The notes below the pieces were generated by a model that was not told the origin of the DNA, searched no databases, and saw only the letters and a list, made by a program, of their open reading frames with translations. Made by a program: the position numbers and the translations under genes. Below are positions 7,685-16,087 of a DNA stretch of 64,000 nucleotides, piece after piece. Source of the stretch: Clostridia bacterium (lineage in GTDB: Bacteria; Bacillota; Clostridia; Christensenellales; CAG-138); assembly GCA_017416425.1 (NCBI GenBank), contig JAFQCL010000021.1, positions 62,001 through 126,000 on the forward strand, read 5' to 3'. The stretch's first letter is position 1, and the number at the start of each line of letters is the position of its first letter.

Positions 7685-8818
7685 TCAGCTTATTCCCTTG
7701 ACTACAAAGCTAAGGTAATCCCAAAATGTAAGCATCCGAGCGTCATTCATTGCGACAAGCGGTACGCTGTAGATAAGCCTTGATCCGTCATAAAGCTCAA
7801 GTGTGCCTATGGGATCACCCTTATTTACGGTTTGACCGATGACCCTTGGAGCAAGCACTCTGGTTTTTATATGCGCTTCTTCTGAAACCTCTACAGGTAC
7901 CATTATATCCGTTAAAACGCCAAGTGCCAACAGCTTTTTGTCACATTTTTCAAGTTTTACAAAGGATACAGGCTCATCCCTTGAAATCAATGACACCATA
8001 TGATAGTTATTAAATGCATAATTTAAAAGCGAAGCTGATTCTCCGAATATATCGCCGCTTTTTAAGACTACGCCTACTATTTCCATATCATTACGCTCTG
8101 CGGAAAAGGCAAGGCATTTGCCGGCCACGCTTGTATAGCCGGTCTTAAGGCCTGTTGCTCCCTCAAATTCCCAAAGCAGCTTATTTTTATTTTTAAAATA
8201 GCGAATGGTATTTCCGCTTTGCGTAGTGTAATAGGTAGTACCTACTATTTGTCTGAATGTTTCATTTTCCATTGCGGCGCAGGCAATAACGCAAAGATCA
8301 TATGCCGTAGTATAGTGATCATCATCATGCAGGCCGTTTGGGGTCACAAAATGGGTATTTAAAAGGCCGAGTTCGAGGGCTTTTTGATTCATAAGCTCTA
8401 CAAATGCTTCGGTAGTACCGGCAACATGCATGGCTATGGCTATAGCGGCATCGTTTCCCGAAGCAAGCATGAGACCATATAAAAGATCCGACATAAGAAG
8501 CACTTCTTGGGGCATCAGGTACATACTTGAGCCTTCCGCACCGACAGCCTCATGGCTTACGGTCACTTTTTCATCCAGCTCACAGCGCTCAAGCGCGACA
8601 AGCGCTGTCATTATCTTTGTTGTACTTGCCATAGGAAGCTGTTCATGCGCGTTTTTGCCGTATAAAACTGTACCTGTACTTCTTTCCATAACGACAGCTC
8701 CTTCAGCTGATACTGAAACAGACTGGTCGAATCTTGCGTTGGATATCGGAAGCGCAAAAAGTGTCGTAAAAAGGAGCGTTGCGCTCATTAAAAGCTTTAG
8801 TAAAATCGAACGTTTCAT
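7685..8818 (-). CDS. dacF: D-alanyl-D-alanine carboxypeptidase, S11 family (DacF/DacB type)
   Basis: 377 residues with a signal peptide (~1-26). The penicillin-binding motifs are present: SxxK as STTK (~66), SGN (LASGNDAAI, ~118-126) and KTG (GLKTGYTS, ~225). A C-terminal PBP5-associated domain follows, then a terminal amphipathic segment for membrane attachment. It trims the terminal D-Ala of peptidoglycan stem peptides. Next to gerW and ytfI the sporulation paralogue DacF, which sets cortex cross-linking, is the best match, but a vegetative DacA-like role is not excluded. AAGGAAA lies 6 nt before the ATG, and gerW ends 9 bp upstream. Confidence 0.88.
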   Translation of the reverse strand: MKRSILLKLLMSATLLFTTLFALPISNARFDQSVSVSAEGAVVMERSTGTVLYGKNAHEQLPMASTTKIMTALVALERCELDEKVTVSHEAVGAEGSSMYLMPQEVLLMSDLLYGLMLASGNDAAIAIAMHVAGTTEAFVELMNQKALELGLLNTHFVTPNGLHDDDHYTTAYDLCVIACAAMENETFRQIVGTTYYTTQSGNTIRYFKNKNKLLWEFEGATGLKTGYTSVAGKCLAFSAERNDMEIVGVVLKSGDIFGESASLLNYAFNNYHMVSLISRDEPVSFVKLEKCDKKLLALGVLTDIMVPVEVSEEAHIKTRVLAPRVIGQTVNKGDPIGTLELYDGSRLIYSVPLVAMNDARMLTFWDYLSFVVKGIS

Positions 8819-8827
8819 AAGTTTTCC

Positions 8828-9289
8828 TTAATCACAGTACTCTGTATTCGTATCAGTAACGCATTCCTTTTCGCATTCGTTTTGTTGTTCTGCTTTTTTT
8901 CCACAGCACATCTCCTTCACGCTGTTAAGGACTCTTGGTATAAGCTCAACGAGCCTGTCTACGGTACAATCGTATTGAACGGGCTTTATGCTTACATCTC
9001 CGCTTGATACCGATACAAACGCCATAGGTGTAATGCTCATGCCCGCAGCGGCTGTTCCTGCGAATGGGAACCTTGACAAATCGGCTGAGGAATCCTGCGT
9101 ACAATTCTTTTTCTTATCCGAGCAGTTATATTCGCCGCCTCCGGAGTGAAAGCCCAGTGATACCTTTGATACCGGAACTATCATGGTATTCGCGTCTACG
9201 ACTATCGGATCTCCAACTATGGTATTTACGTCTACCATGCCTTTTATCTGCTCCATAGAGCTTTTCATGATGTTTTCAATGGGGTGCAT
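8828..9289 (-). CDS. gerW: Sporulation protein GerW/YtfJ
   Basis: 153 residues. The family start MHPIENIMKSSMEQIKGMVD is followed by VGDPIVVDANTMIVPVSKVS, GFHSGGGEY and the Gly/Ala-rich GTAAAGMSITPMAFVSV. GerW is a forespore protein needed for normal germination in B. subtilis. The C-terminal tail is Cys/Glu-rich (CCGKKAEQQNECEKEC), longer than usual and possibly metal-binding. It lies 7 bp after ytfI and before dacF, an arrangement typical of spore-forming Firmicutes. Confidence 0.88.
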   Translation of the reverse strand: MHPIENIMKSSMEQIKGMVDVNTIVGDPIVVDANTMIVPVSKVSLGFHSGGGEYNCSDKKKNCTQDSSADLSRFPFAGTAAAGMSITPMAFVSVSSGDVSIKPVQYDCTVDRLVELIPRVLNSVKEMCCGKKAEQQNECEKECVTDTNTEYCD

Positions 9290-9296
9290 AATATTT

Positions 9297-9839
9297 CTAC
9301 CTTTCCTTTTTTAGTATGATAGCGATAACATGTGGAAAATTTACATGAAATATTCCACTTATAGAAATGAAAAACTGCGGTTTTACAAAACTCGGCATTA
9401 TACGAACAAAAATGCCCTCTGAAGATTTAAAAAAAGCGGCGGCTGCCGAATAGAATGCCGAGGATACAATGCTGCATGCTGCAATGGATGCGGGTGCGTC
9501 ACCGGTATCGATAGTACCTTCTATGTCGAGCTTATGCGGCTTTATAACAGAGAGAAGTCTATAAAGCCTGGGCCTTTTATCGTGAGGGTTATTGCGTCTG
9601 TTTTTTTTAGCGGGATATAGCCTTTTTTTTGTAAATGGGGCAAAGAGCATCACGTTTAATTTGTTTTCGGCCAGTGAAGCATCCATATCGATATGAAGTA
9701 TTCTAATTGAGAACAAGGTGAAAAGCTTTATACTAAGAAGCGCATTAGTACCCGAAATTTTGGCGTCAAGCGTGATCTTTCCGCCAAGTATTGTGCATAC
9801 TATGGATATAAGGAGTATTACAAGCAGGGCTATATTCAT
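9297..9839 (-). CDS. ytfI: DUF2953 membrane protein YtfI
   Basis: 180 residues. An N-terminal membrane helix (NIALLVILLISIVCTILGG) is followed by the DUF2953 domain, a beta-rich domain ending in HVNFPHVIAIILKKER. The family is known mostly as the partner encoded beside gerW/ytfJ, and its molecular role is unknown. GAGGT lies 6 nt before the ATG. It heads the minus-strand run to rluB, divergent from selD. Confidence 0.75.
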   Translation of the reverse strand: MNIALLVILLISIVCTILGGKITLDAKISGTNALLSIKLFTLFSIRILHIDMDASLAENKLNVMLFAPFTKKRLYPAKKNRRNNPHDKRPRLYRLLSVIKPHKLDIEGTIDTGDAPASIAACSIVSSAFYSAAAAFFKSSEGIFVRIMPSFVKPQFFISISGIFHVNFPHVIAIILKKER

Positions 9840-9866
9840 ACGGCTACCTCATATCGATTTTATTTA

Positions 9867-9890
9867 CACGATATGGTAAATCTTATCGTG
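9867..9890. promoter_or_regulatory. Inverted repeat upstream of ytfI
   Basis: CACGATA ... TATCGTG, 7-bp perfect arms around a 10-bp centre, 28 bp before the ytfI ATG. It could be an operator or a leader hairpin. No sigma-factor match is claimed. Confidence 0.3.
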
Positions 9891-10043
9891 CTTATATGAT
9901 TATTGGATGAAACGCTTTAATATATACTGATCTTATTTGACGATTGCTGGTGTATAGCTGAAAAATCTGACGAAACTTAAAAATCGATCAAAGTATAGCT
10001 GTTAAAAAGGTAGTATTAGCTGATATCTTAAAACTCACGCTTC

Positions 10044-10071
10044 TTGTGTTTGGCGTAAAAAATGGTATAAT
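10044..10071 (+). promoter_or_regulatory. Promoter of selD
   Basis: -35 TTGTGT, 16-bp spacer, -10 TATAAT preceded by TGG (extended -10), 36 bp before the selD ATG. A GAGGTGAT ribosome binding site follows. The stretch 9840-10043 otherwise holds no gene. Confidence 0.65.
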
Positions 10072-10106
10072 AATGATAAATATTAAACGAATCGAGGTGA
10101 TATCCG

Positions 10107-11147
10107 ATGGCAAAAGAGCTGCCGCTTACGCAGATGACTGCCGCTGCCGGTTGAGCAGCAAAATTAGGGCCGGGGGCCCTTACCGAAATATTGAAGGATC
10201 TTCCGAATCTTAGGAACGATGACCTTCTTGTGGGTTACGACAGCAGCGATGATGCCTGCGTCTATCGTATAAGCGATGATCTTGCGGTTATCCAGACTGT
10301 GGATTTTTTCACACCGATAGTTGATGATCCTTATATGTTTGGTCAGATAGCGGCCGCGAATGCTTTAAGTGATGTATATGCTATGGGCGGCAAACCGCAT
10401 CTTGCTATGAATCTGTTATGTGTACCCGGGTGTCTTTCAAATGATACAATCAGAAAAATACTTGAAGGCGGACATGATAAAGCCCTTGAAGCCGGCTGTG
10501 TTGTTGCCGGTGGGCATACTATTCGCGACAATGAGCCAAAATATGGGCTTTGCGTAATGGGCTTTGTGCATCCGGATAGTATTTTAAAGAACGTGGGCGC
10601 AAGACCGGGCGATGTACTCATACTTACAAAGCCGCTTGGAACGGGTATTTTGACGACCGGCGCAAAGAGAAACGTAACATCAAATGGGGACTTTGTTGCT
10701 GCGGTGGATTGTATGGCAACACTTAACGCTAAGTCAGCCTCCGATGTGATCGGGATGAAGCATGTTCACGCCTGTACCGACATAACGGGCTTTGGTCTTT
10801 TAGGGCATGGCTTTGAGATGGCCTTTGGCAGCGATGTTACAATACGCATAGATACAGTAGCGCTTCCGCTGCTTTCCGGGGCTTTAGAGCTTTCCAGAAC
10901 GGGCATATTGCCGGGCGGCGCATCTCGCAACATGGATCATGTGAAGCCGCATATAAAAGTGCTTCCCGGTGTAGATCAGGCGCTTGTGGATATATGCGCG
11001 GATCCACAGACCTCAGGCGGCTTGTTGGTTGCGCTTCCAGAGGATGAAGCAGCTTTACTGCTTAAAAAGCTGCATCTTCATGCACCAAAAAGCGCTATCG
11101 TCGGCCGTGTAGAGGAAAAGGGAGAATTTTCGCTGATACTACAGTAA
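10107..11147 (+). CDS. selD: Selenide, water dikinase SelD, itself a selenoprotein (UGA codon 16)
   Basis: 346 residues if the in-frame TGA at 10152-10154 is read as selenocysteine. The ATG at 10107 has GAGGTGAT about 7 nt upstream, and codons 1-16 give MAKELPLTQMTAAAGU, then AAKLGPGALTEIL. That is the SelD N-terminus, with Sec at the catalytic position usually Cys or Sec. The rest is intact: GYDSSDDACVY, DFFTPIVDDPYMFGQIAAAN, AGGHTIRD, THACTDITGFGLLGHG-type core and DPQTSGG. SelD makes selenophosphate from selenide and ATP. A reading restricted to standard codons would start only after the active site. selC, selB and selA follow on the other strand. Confidence 0.93.
10166..10180 (+). promoter_or_regulatory. 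Putative bacterial SECIS stem-loop in selD
   Basis: AGGGCC-GGG-GGCCCT forms a 6-bp GC-rich stem with a GGG loop. The loop begins 17 nt after the UGA, within the spacing known for bacterial SECIS elements, and has G at the first loop position. It would be the SelB binding site. Confidence 0.7.
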
Positions 11148-11165
11148 AAACATTATTTTCGCATA

Positions 11166-11221
11166 CTTTTTGGGGACTGTGCGTTTGCTCAGAGCCTTTT
11201 GGGCGTGCAGCCCCCAAAAAG
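11166..11221. repeat. 56-bp inverted-repeat element between selD and selC
   Basis: Perfect 10-bp arms CTTTTTGGGG and CCCCAAAAAG enclose 36 bp. The left arm plus ACTGT recurs as TTTTTTGGGGACTGT at 34718 and partly at 1420. It resembles a small non-coding (MITE or REP-like) element. It may also act as a transcript end for selD or selC, though a T-run after the stem is lacking. Confidence 0.5.
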
Positions 11222-11242
11222 AACACCCTGATACCTTGTTTT

Positions 11243-11339
11243 TGGCGGGAATATGTGGGAATCGAACCCACCTAGGCAGTTTTTCACCACCATCACCGGT
11301 TTTGAAGACCGGGGGGTACACCGGTACCCATCTATTCCC
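11243..11339 (-). tRNA. selC: tRNA-Sec (UCA anticodon)
   Basis: 97 nt on the minus strand. Anticodon loop CTTCAAA (UCA). The D stem has six pairs, GGGTAC/GTACCC, with a 4-nt loop, and there is a long variable arm with GGTGGT/ACTGCC, both hallmarks of tRNA-Sec. T arm GTGGG-TTCGATT-CCCAC, and CCA encoded at 11245-11243. The acceptor has GGGAATA paired with TATTCCC, while the eighth position is G opposite A rather than a pair. It lies 62 bp downstream of selB with its own promoter. Confidence 0.95.
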
Positions 11340-11353
11340 AAGTTCGGTAAGGA

Positions 11354-11383
11354 ATGGTAGCATAGCGCGTATAAAGGTGTCAA
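11354..11383 (-). promoter_or_regulatory. Promoter of selC (tRNA-Sec)
   Basis: On the minus strand TTGACA, 18-bp spacer, TACCAT, ending 15 bp before the mature tRNA 5' end. tRNA-Sec can thus be transcribed independently of selAB. Confidence 0.75.
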
Positions 11384-11401
11384 GTAAAATAAACGATTCT
11401 G

Positions 11402-13318
11402 TTATATGATGGCGGTGGAACAAAGCCGCCTGAAGTCTCCTTCCTTTTTTGTGATCCTTTCCCTGTCAAAATACTCAAGTACGGCGATAGCGTGATTTCT
11501 TGAGATCCCAATAAGACCGCGAAATTCAGCTAAAGTTAATGTATCATGAGCAGCAAACCAGTCTGCAACTTGGATACGGATATTTTTAAAGGTATCCGCG
11601 TGATATATCACCTGACGTGAAAGCATGACAAGCTGTCCGCTTGATATAAGGCTCTCAAGCACCTGCTTACAGTTATCTTTTTCATTAGGCGCAAATTTTT
11701 GAAATACTTCATCAGCACAAAGAGCATCAAGACCGGCATCTTTAAACATTTTAAGCAGCTTTTCCCGAATACTCTGCTGCTTTTTCGTAAAACGCACTTC
11801 AAAATCATAAAGCGCGTATCGATCGGAAACTTTCTTGATCTTATCCTCTTTGATAAGCAGCTCAAGTATCGCATCGCATACTGCGATCTGAACCGATTGA
11901 AATAGCTTTTGCCTGAGCTCAGCAAGCCTTATACCGAAATGAAGCGGATTATCAGCGTGATATCTTTCCAATATACTGCGGCAATTTGCATAAGCAATAT
12001 CAAGCGTTTTGGCTGCCATAAATCTATCGGGTAAGACCTCCAAAACCTTTCCGCTGCCGGTGAGATCCTGAAGCCTTTCTTCAAGTACATCCTCGTTCAT
12101 GCTAAGCCTATCGGCAAGCTGCTTTTTTGTTATGAGGGCAAACTTAAGCTCCGAAAGCATCTGCATAATGCGCTCATCACCCGAGCCACTTTCTTTGATT
12201 TGAAGTGAATCTATAATAGCATTGTCATTATGCTTGTGCTTTTTCGGAGCCGCATCGAGTATTATGCCTCCGCCTATCGTTTCAAGCGGGGAATAGAAGC
12301 GTATCACGAATCTGTCCCCATTTTTTGCCGCGAGCGGCTCTGTCAGACGGAGCTGGGCATAGGCGCTTTCGCCCGGTTTAAGCTCATCCTTGCCCAGCAG
12401 AACTATTTTGCTTAAAACGACGTTTGATCCGTGATAAAGATGCACCAAAGAACCATTTTTTATTACTCGCCGTGAATTTGAAAGGCTTAAAAGCTTAACG
12501 TCAAGCATTTGTGTTATATGTACGCTGCCAGGTTTTACAACTACATTGCCGCGTTTTATATCGGTTTTTTTTATGCCCGCAAGATTTATGGCAACACGCT
12601 GACCTGCATAGGCGATTTTTACGTCACTTCCATGCACCTGAATATTACGTATCTTAGCGCCAAGCCCCGATGGAGCTACTTCTATCGTGTCATCCTCATG
12701 TATAAAGCCCTCGATCAGTGTTCCGGTTACGACTGTGCCAAATCCGTCTACGGAAAATACACGGTCTATGGGAAGACGAAAGGGTATCCTTATATCCTTC
12801 TTTGCAGCGGCAAGCACCAGCTTAGAAAGCTCATCACGCAGCTTTACGATACCGCTGCCTGTGTGCGCCGATACGGGTAATATGGGTTTATCTTCAAGGA
12901 ATGTGCCTCTTACATGCTCCTTTATGTCATCCGTAAGCATAGCCAGCCATTCGGGATCTACAATATCGGTCTTTGTTATAACAACAAGACCGTCATTTAT
13001 GCCAAGAAGACTCAGTATCCCCATGTGCTCTACGGTCTGAGGCATGAAGCCCTCATCGGCGGCTACCACAAGCATCGCAAGGTCAATGCCGCCCGCGCCC
13101 GCCAGCATATTTTTGATAAACTTCTCATGCCCCGGTACATCGATTATGCCCGCCCTTGTTCCATCTTCAAAATCAATGTGTGCAAAACCAAGCTCAATAG
13201 TAATGCCTCTGGTTTTTTCGTCCTGTAAGCGATCGGTGTCTATACCGGTAAGCGCCTTTATGAGCATGGTTTTACCGTGATCGACATGTCCTGCAGTACC
13301 GATGATCACATTCTTCAT
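11402..13318 (-). CDS. selB: Selenocysteine-specific elongation factor SelB
   Basis: 638 residues. EF-Tu-like GTPase with G1 GHVDHGKT at ~10-17, switch [14 protein letters not shown]3 DVPGHE and G4 TKTD. Then come domains II and III and a C-terminal set of winged helices (from ~375) that bind SECIS hairpins. The length matches full SelB (about 600-640), so the mRNA-binding part is present. It carries Sec-tRNA to UGA codons next to a SECIS, and selD in this window is one such target. The ATG overlaps the selA stop by 4 bp, indicating translational coupling. Confidence 0.95.
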   Translation of the reverse strand: MKNVIIGTAGHVDHGKTMLIKALTGIDTDRLQDEKTRGITIELGFAHIDFEDGTRAGIIDVPGHEKFIKNMLAGAGGIDLAMLVVAADEGFMPQTVEHMGILSLLGINDGLVVITKTDIVDPEWLAMLTDDIKEHVRGTFLEDKPILPVSAHTGSGIVKLRDELSKLVLAAAKKDIRIPFRLPIDRVFSVDGFGTVVTGTLIEGFIHEDDTIEVAPSGLGAKIRNIQVHGSDVKIAYAGQRVAINLAGIKKTDIKRGNVVVKPGSVHITQMLDVKLLSLSNSRRVIKNGSLVHLYHGSNVVLSKIVLLGKDELKPGESAYAQLRLTEPLAAKNGDRFVIRFYSPLETIGGGIILDAAPKKHKHNDNAIIDSLQIKESGSGDERIMQMLSELKFALITKKQLADRLSMNEDVLEERLQDLTGSGKVLEVLPDRFMAAKTLDIAYANCRSILERYHADNPLHFGIRLAELRQKLFQSVQIAVCDAILELLIKEDKIKKVSDRYALYDFEVRFTKKQQSIREKLLKMFKDAGLDALCADEVFQKFAPNEKDNCKQVLESLISSGQLVMLSRQVIYHADTFKNIRIQVADWFAAHDTLTLAEFRGLIGISRNHAIAVLEYFDRERITKKEGDFRRLCSTAII

Positions 13319-14694
13319 CGCGCATATGCTCCTATCATTTCAGCGATATAAGAAAAATCTTCATCCCAAAGCGTCCGTACATCAAGAAGGTATCTATCGC
13401 TTGTTATACGCCCTATTATGGGTCTTTCAAGGCCTCTTAACGCCTGCTCAAGCGCGTTTACACTGCATGCAGCGGGCATGATCGCAACTACATAAGCAGG
13501 AAGAAGCTGGCATGGTACGCTGCCTCCTCCAACATGGGTATTGTCTTCAATAATATCTGCGGAAAGATTTCTTTGTTGCAGCATCGTGCAGAGTTTTTCG
13601 GCTCGATTTTTAAGCTCATAGGGCGATGCGGTAAGCATGCGTAGGGTAGGTATCGTTAAAAGGGCTGATCTTGGGTCAAGGTAACTTCTAAGAGTAGCTT
13701 CAAGCGCGGCAAGCGTCATCTTGTCCACGCGAACGGCTCGCGCAAGGGGATGGGACTTCAGTTTTTCGATGTAGCGCGCTTTTCCCACTATGACACCGGC
13801 CTGAGGACCGCCAAGGAGCTTATCACCGCTGAAGCTTACTATATCGACGCCTGCTTCTATACTATCCTTTACAGTAGGTTCGTCATGTATGCCAAAGGGT
13901 CTGAGGTCGATAAGAGAGCCTGAGCCTAAATCTTGTATAAGCGGTATATCATTTTTATGGGCAAGGTCTGAAAGCTCGCAAAGAGGCACGCTTTGTGTGA
14001 AGCCCACTATACGGAAATTGCTCGTGTGTACCTTTAAAAGCGCCTTTGTATCAGGACGTATAGCTATTGAAAAATCACGAAGATGCGTCTTATTTGTAGT
14101 TCCTACCTCATGAAGGCGGCAGGCGCACTGCTCCATTATTTCCGGCATGCGAAACGAACCGCCTATTTCAACAAGTTCACCTCTTGAGATCACGACTTCG
14201 CCGCCGGATCCTATCGCACTTAATATTAGCAGCACCGCCGCAGCGTTGTTATTTACAACGATCGCGCTTTCAGCGCCGGTGAGCTTGCAAAGAAGGGCTT
14301 CGATATGGCTGTGTCTTGAGCCGCGTGAGCCGGAGGCAACATTATATTCAAGCGTAGAGTATCGCTTTGCCGCGATATACGCGGCATTTGCCGCTTCATC
14401 GGAGAGACAAGCCCTGCCGAGATTGGTGTGAAGTATCACTCCTGTGCCGTTTATTACCTCTCTGAGGTTTAAAAGGGATTCTTTTTTTAAAAGTATTTTT
14501 AGCTCTGATATAATGGCTTCCATAGAGGGTAGGCTCATTATATCGCCCCTTAAAATTCCATCTCGCAGCTCATTGATGTATGTTCTTGTAAGTTCGGTGA
14601 TAAGAGCGGAAGAAACATGTGGAACTTCCTTTTCAAAGCGGCGCAGAATATCGTCTATCTTGGGTATATTGCGAAGCAGCGCGTGCCTTTCCAT
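13315..14694 (-). CDS. selA: L-seryl-tRNA(Sec) selenium transferase SelA
   Basis: 459 residues. The N-terminal tRNA-binding helices are followed by a fold-type I PLP domain with the Schiff-base lysine in SFSGDKLLGGPQAG at ~295. Other family blocks are GTGVILHTNLGRACLS and YNVASGSRGSRH. It converts Ser-tRNA(Sec) to Sec-tRNA(Sec) using selenophosphate from SelD. GGAGAG lies 6 nt before the ATG. selA and selB form an operon with overlapping ends. Confidence 0.95.
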   Translation of the reverse strand: MERHALLRNIPKIDDILRRFEKEVPHVSSALITELTRTYINELRDGILRGDIMSLPSMEAIISELKILLKKESLLNLREVINGTGVILHTNLGRACLSDEAANAAYIAAKRYSTLEYNVASGSRGSRHSHIEALLCKLTGAESAIVVNNNAAAVLLILSAIGSGGEVVISRGELVEIGGSFRMPEIMEQCACRLHEVGTTNKTHLRDFSIAIRPDTKALLKVHTSNFRIVGFTQSVPLCELSDLAHKNDIPLIQDLGSGSLIDLRPFGIHDEPTVKDSIEAGVDIVSFSGDKLLGGPQAGVIVGKARYIEKLKSHPLARAVRVDKMTLAALEATLRSYLDPRSALLTIPTLRMLTASPYELKNRAEKLCTMLQQRNLSADIIEDNTHVGGGSVPCQLLPAYVVAIMPAACSVNALEQALRGLERPIIGRITSDRYLLDVRTLWDEDFSYIAEMIGAYAR

Positions 14695-14726
14695 CTACAT
14701 CTCTCCAATAAAAGTCTATTTATGTT

Positions 14727-14755
14727 ATTATACATCATGTGATCACGATTTTAAA
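14727..14755 (-). promoter_or_regulatory. Promoter of selAB
   Basis: On the minus strand -10 TATAAT and -35 TTTAAA (weak) at 17-bp spacing, 33 bp before the selA ATG. The spacer contains the palindrome GTGATCAC, a possible operator. The rest of 14756-14976 holds no gene. Confidence 0.5.
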
Positions 14756-14976
14756 GCTTGCTTTTTGTGTCGTTGCGGGTTAGATGAAGTCTTTTTATAA
14801 ACAAATCGCAATAAAGCTCTTTTCAAAAAGCATTCTAAGTATTAAAATTGAAGAAAAAGAATAATTTCGGTTAAAATAATCATAGAACGATATAACTGTT
14901 TTGGCCATAGTCGAAATAGCTTTAGCTTTGATAATTAATGACCGAGTTATGTTAACATTTAGGAGCTAAGTTAAAA

Positions 14977-15921
14977 ATGAACAAAGTTTATGATCTGATA
15001 ATTCTTGGCGCAGGGCCTGCCGGTCTTTCTGCCGGGCTTTATGCGGGACGCGCCCAGATGTCCGCACTGATAATTGAAAAGGGTCAGGATGGCGGACAGA
15101 TAGCGCTTACAAATGAAATTGAAAACTATCCCGGAGCGCAGCTTGAGGGCGAGTCGGGGCTTTCACTTATCGAAAGGATGAGCGCTCAGGTGAAAAAATT
15201 TGGCACAGGCCGCGTATCCGATATTATCGAAAGCGTTGAGCTTTCGGGCGATATCAAGACACTTATTGGAAGTCATGGTGAATACAAGGCGAAAACGGTC
15301 ATAGTAGCGACAGGCGCATCCCCAAGGCCTATCGGCTGCAAAAACGAAGAGAAATTCATTGGCAGGGGAATTTCCTATTGTGCTACCTGCGATGCTAATT
15401 TCTTCAGGGGGCTTGAGGTATATGTAGTGGGCGGCGGTGATTCCGCAGTTGAGGAAGCGCTTTATCTTGCAAAGGTCGCCCGCAAGGTCACTATAATACA
15501 TCGCCGTGATGAGCTTCGTGCGGCAAAATCCATACAGGAGAAGGCATTTGCGAATGATAAGATAGCTTTCCTTTGGGACACCGTTATTGAGGAAGTATGC
15601 GGAGACGAGCTTTTGGACAGCATGACAGTTAAAAATGTGAAGACCGGGGAACTTAAAAAGATAGCGGCTGATCCTGAGGACGGTTTATTCGGGTTATTTG
15701 TGTTTATAGGGTATAACCCAAATTCAAAGCTGTTTGATGGCATACTTAATATGGAAAATGGCTATTTGATAACTGATGCTGATATGCATACGAATATCCC
15801 GGGCGTATTCGCGGCGGGGGATATCAGGAAAAAATCCTTGCGTCAGGTCGTGACCGCTGTTGCGGATGGCGCAATCGCTGCAACGCAGGCCGAAAAGTAC
15901 ATAGATGCCATGGAACTTTAA
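14977..15921 (+). CDS. trxB: Thioredoxin-disulfide reductase
   Basis: 314 residues. FAD-binding motif GAGPAGLSAGLYAGRA at ~10-25, NADPH-binding VGGGDSAVEEALYLAKVA at ~151-168, redox-active CATC in SYCATCDANFF at ~131-138, and the C-terminal FAD contact AGDIRKKSLRQVVTA. It transfers electrons from NADPH to thioredoxin, and low-molecular-weight thiols of this kind can also supply reduced selenium to SelD. The redox centre uses two ordinary cysteines, not selenocysteine. AGGAG lies about 11 nt before the ATG. Its location next to the sel genes may be functional but is not proof. Confidence 0.92.
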   Translation: MNKVYDLIILGAGPAGLSAGLYAGRAQMSALIIEKGQDGGQIALTNEIENYPGAQLEGESGLSLIERMSAQVKKFGTGRVSDIIESVELSGDIKTLIGSHGEYKAKTVIVATGASPRPIGCKNEEKFIGRGISYCATCDANFFRGLEVYVVGGGDSAVEEALYLAKVARKVTIIHRRDELRAAKSIQEKAFANDKIAFLWDTVIEEVCGDELLDSMTVKNVKTGELKKIAADPEDGLFGLFVFIGYNPNSKLFDGILNMENGYLITDADMHTNIPGVFAAGDIRKKSLRQVVTAVADGAIAATQAEKYIDAMEL

Positions 15922-15966
15922 GCGAATAAGCTTCTATTGAGATATTTTTATATAGTAACTGTGACG

Positions 15967-16000
15967 ATACCTCATAAGGCAGCTTGAGGTATTGTTTTTT
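15967..16000 (+). terminator. Intrinsic terminator after trxB
   Basis: ATACCTCA ... TGAGGTAT (8-bp stem, 10-nt loop) followed by TGTTTTTT. Confidence 0.85.
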
Positions 16001-16072
16001 GTACGTTTATTATAAATTTGCTTTACAATTTAAGGGGTTTATGCTATGCTGATATCAAATATAAAGGAACAA

Positions 16073-16087
16073 ATGAGCGATTCATGA
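16073..16087 (+). CDS. Possible 4-codon leader ORF (MSDS) coupled to recD2
   Basis: ATG AGC GAT TCA TGA, with AAAGGA 4 nt upstream. Its stop overlaps the recD2 ATG at 16084 by 4 bp, while recD2 itself has no Shine-Dalgarno at normal spacing (AAAGGA is 15 nt away). Re-initiation from this tiny frame is a plausible way to start recD2. It could also be chance. Confidence 0.3.
   Translation: MSDS

Noticed and set aside
15370..15420. trxB as a selenoprotein
   Set aside because: The redox motif is CATC with two TGT/TGC cysteine codons and no in-frame TGA in the gene.
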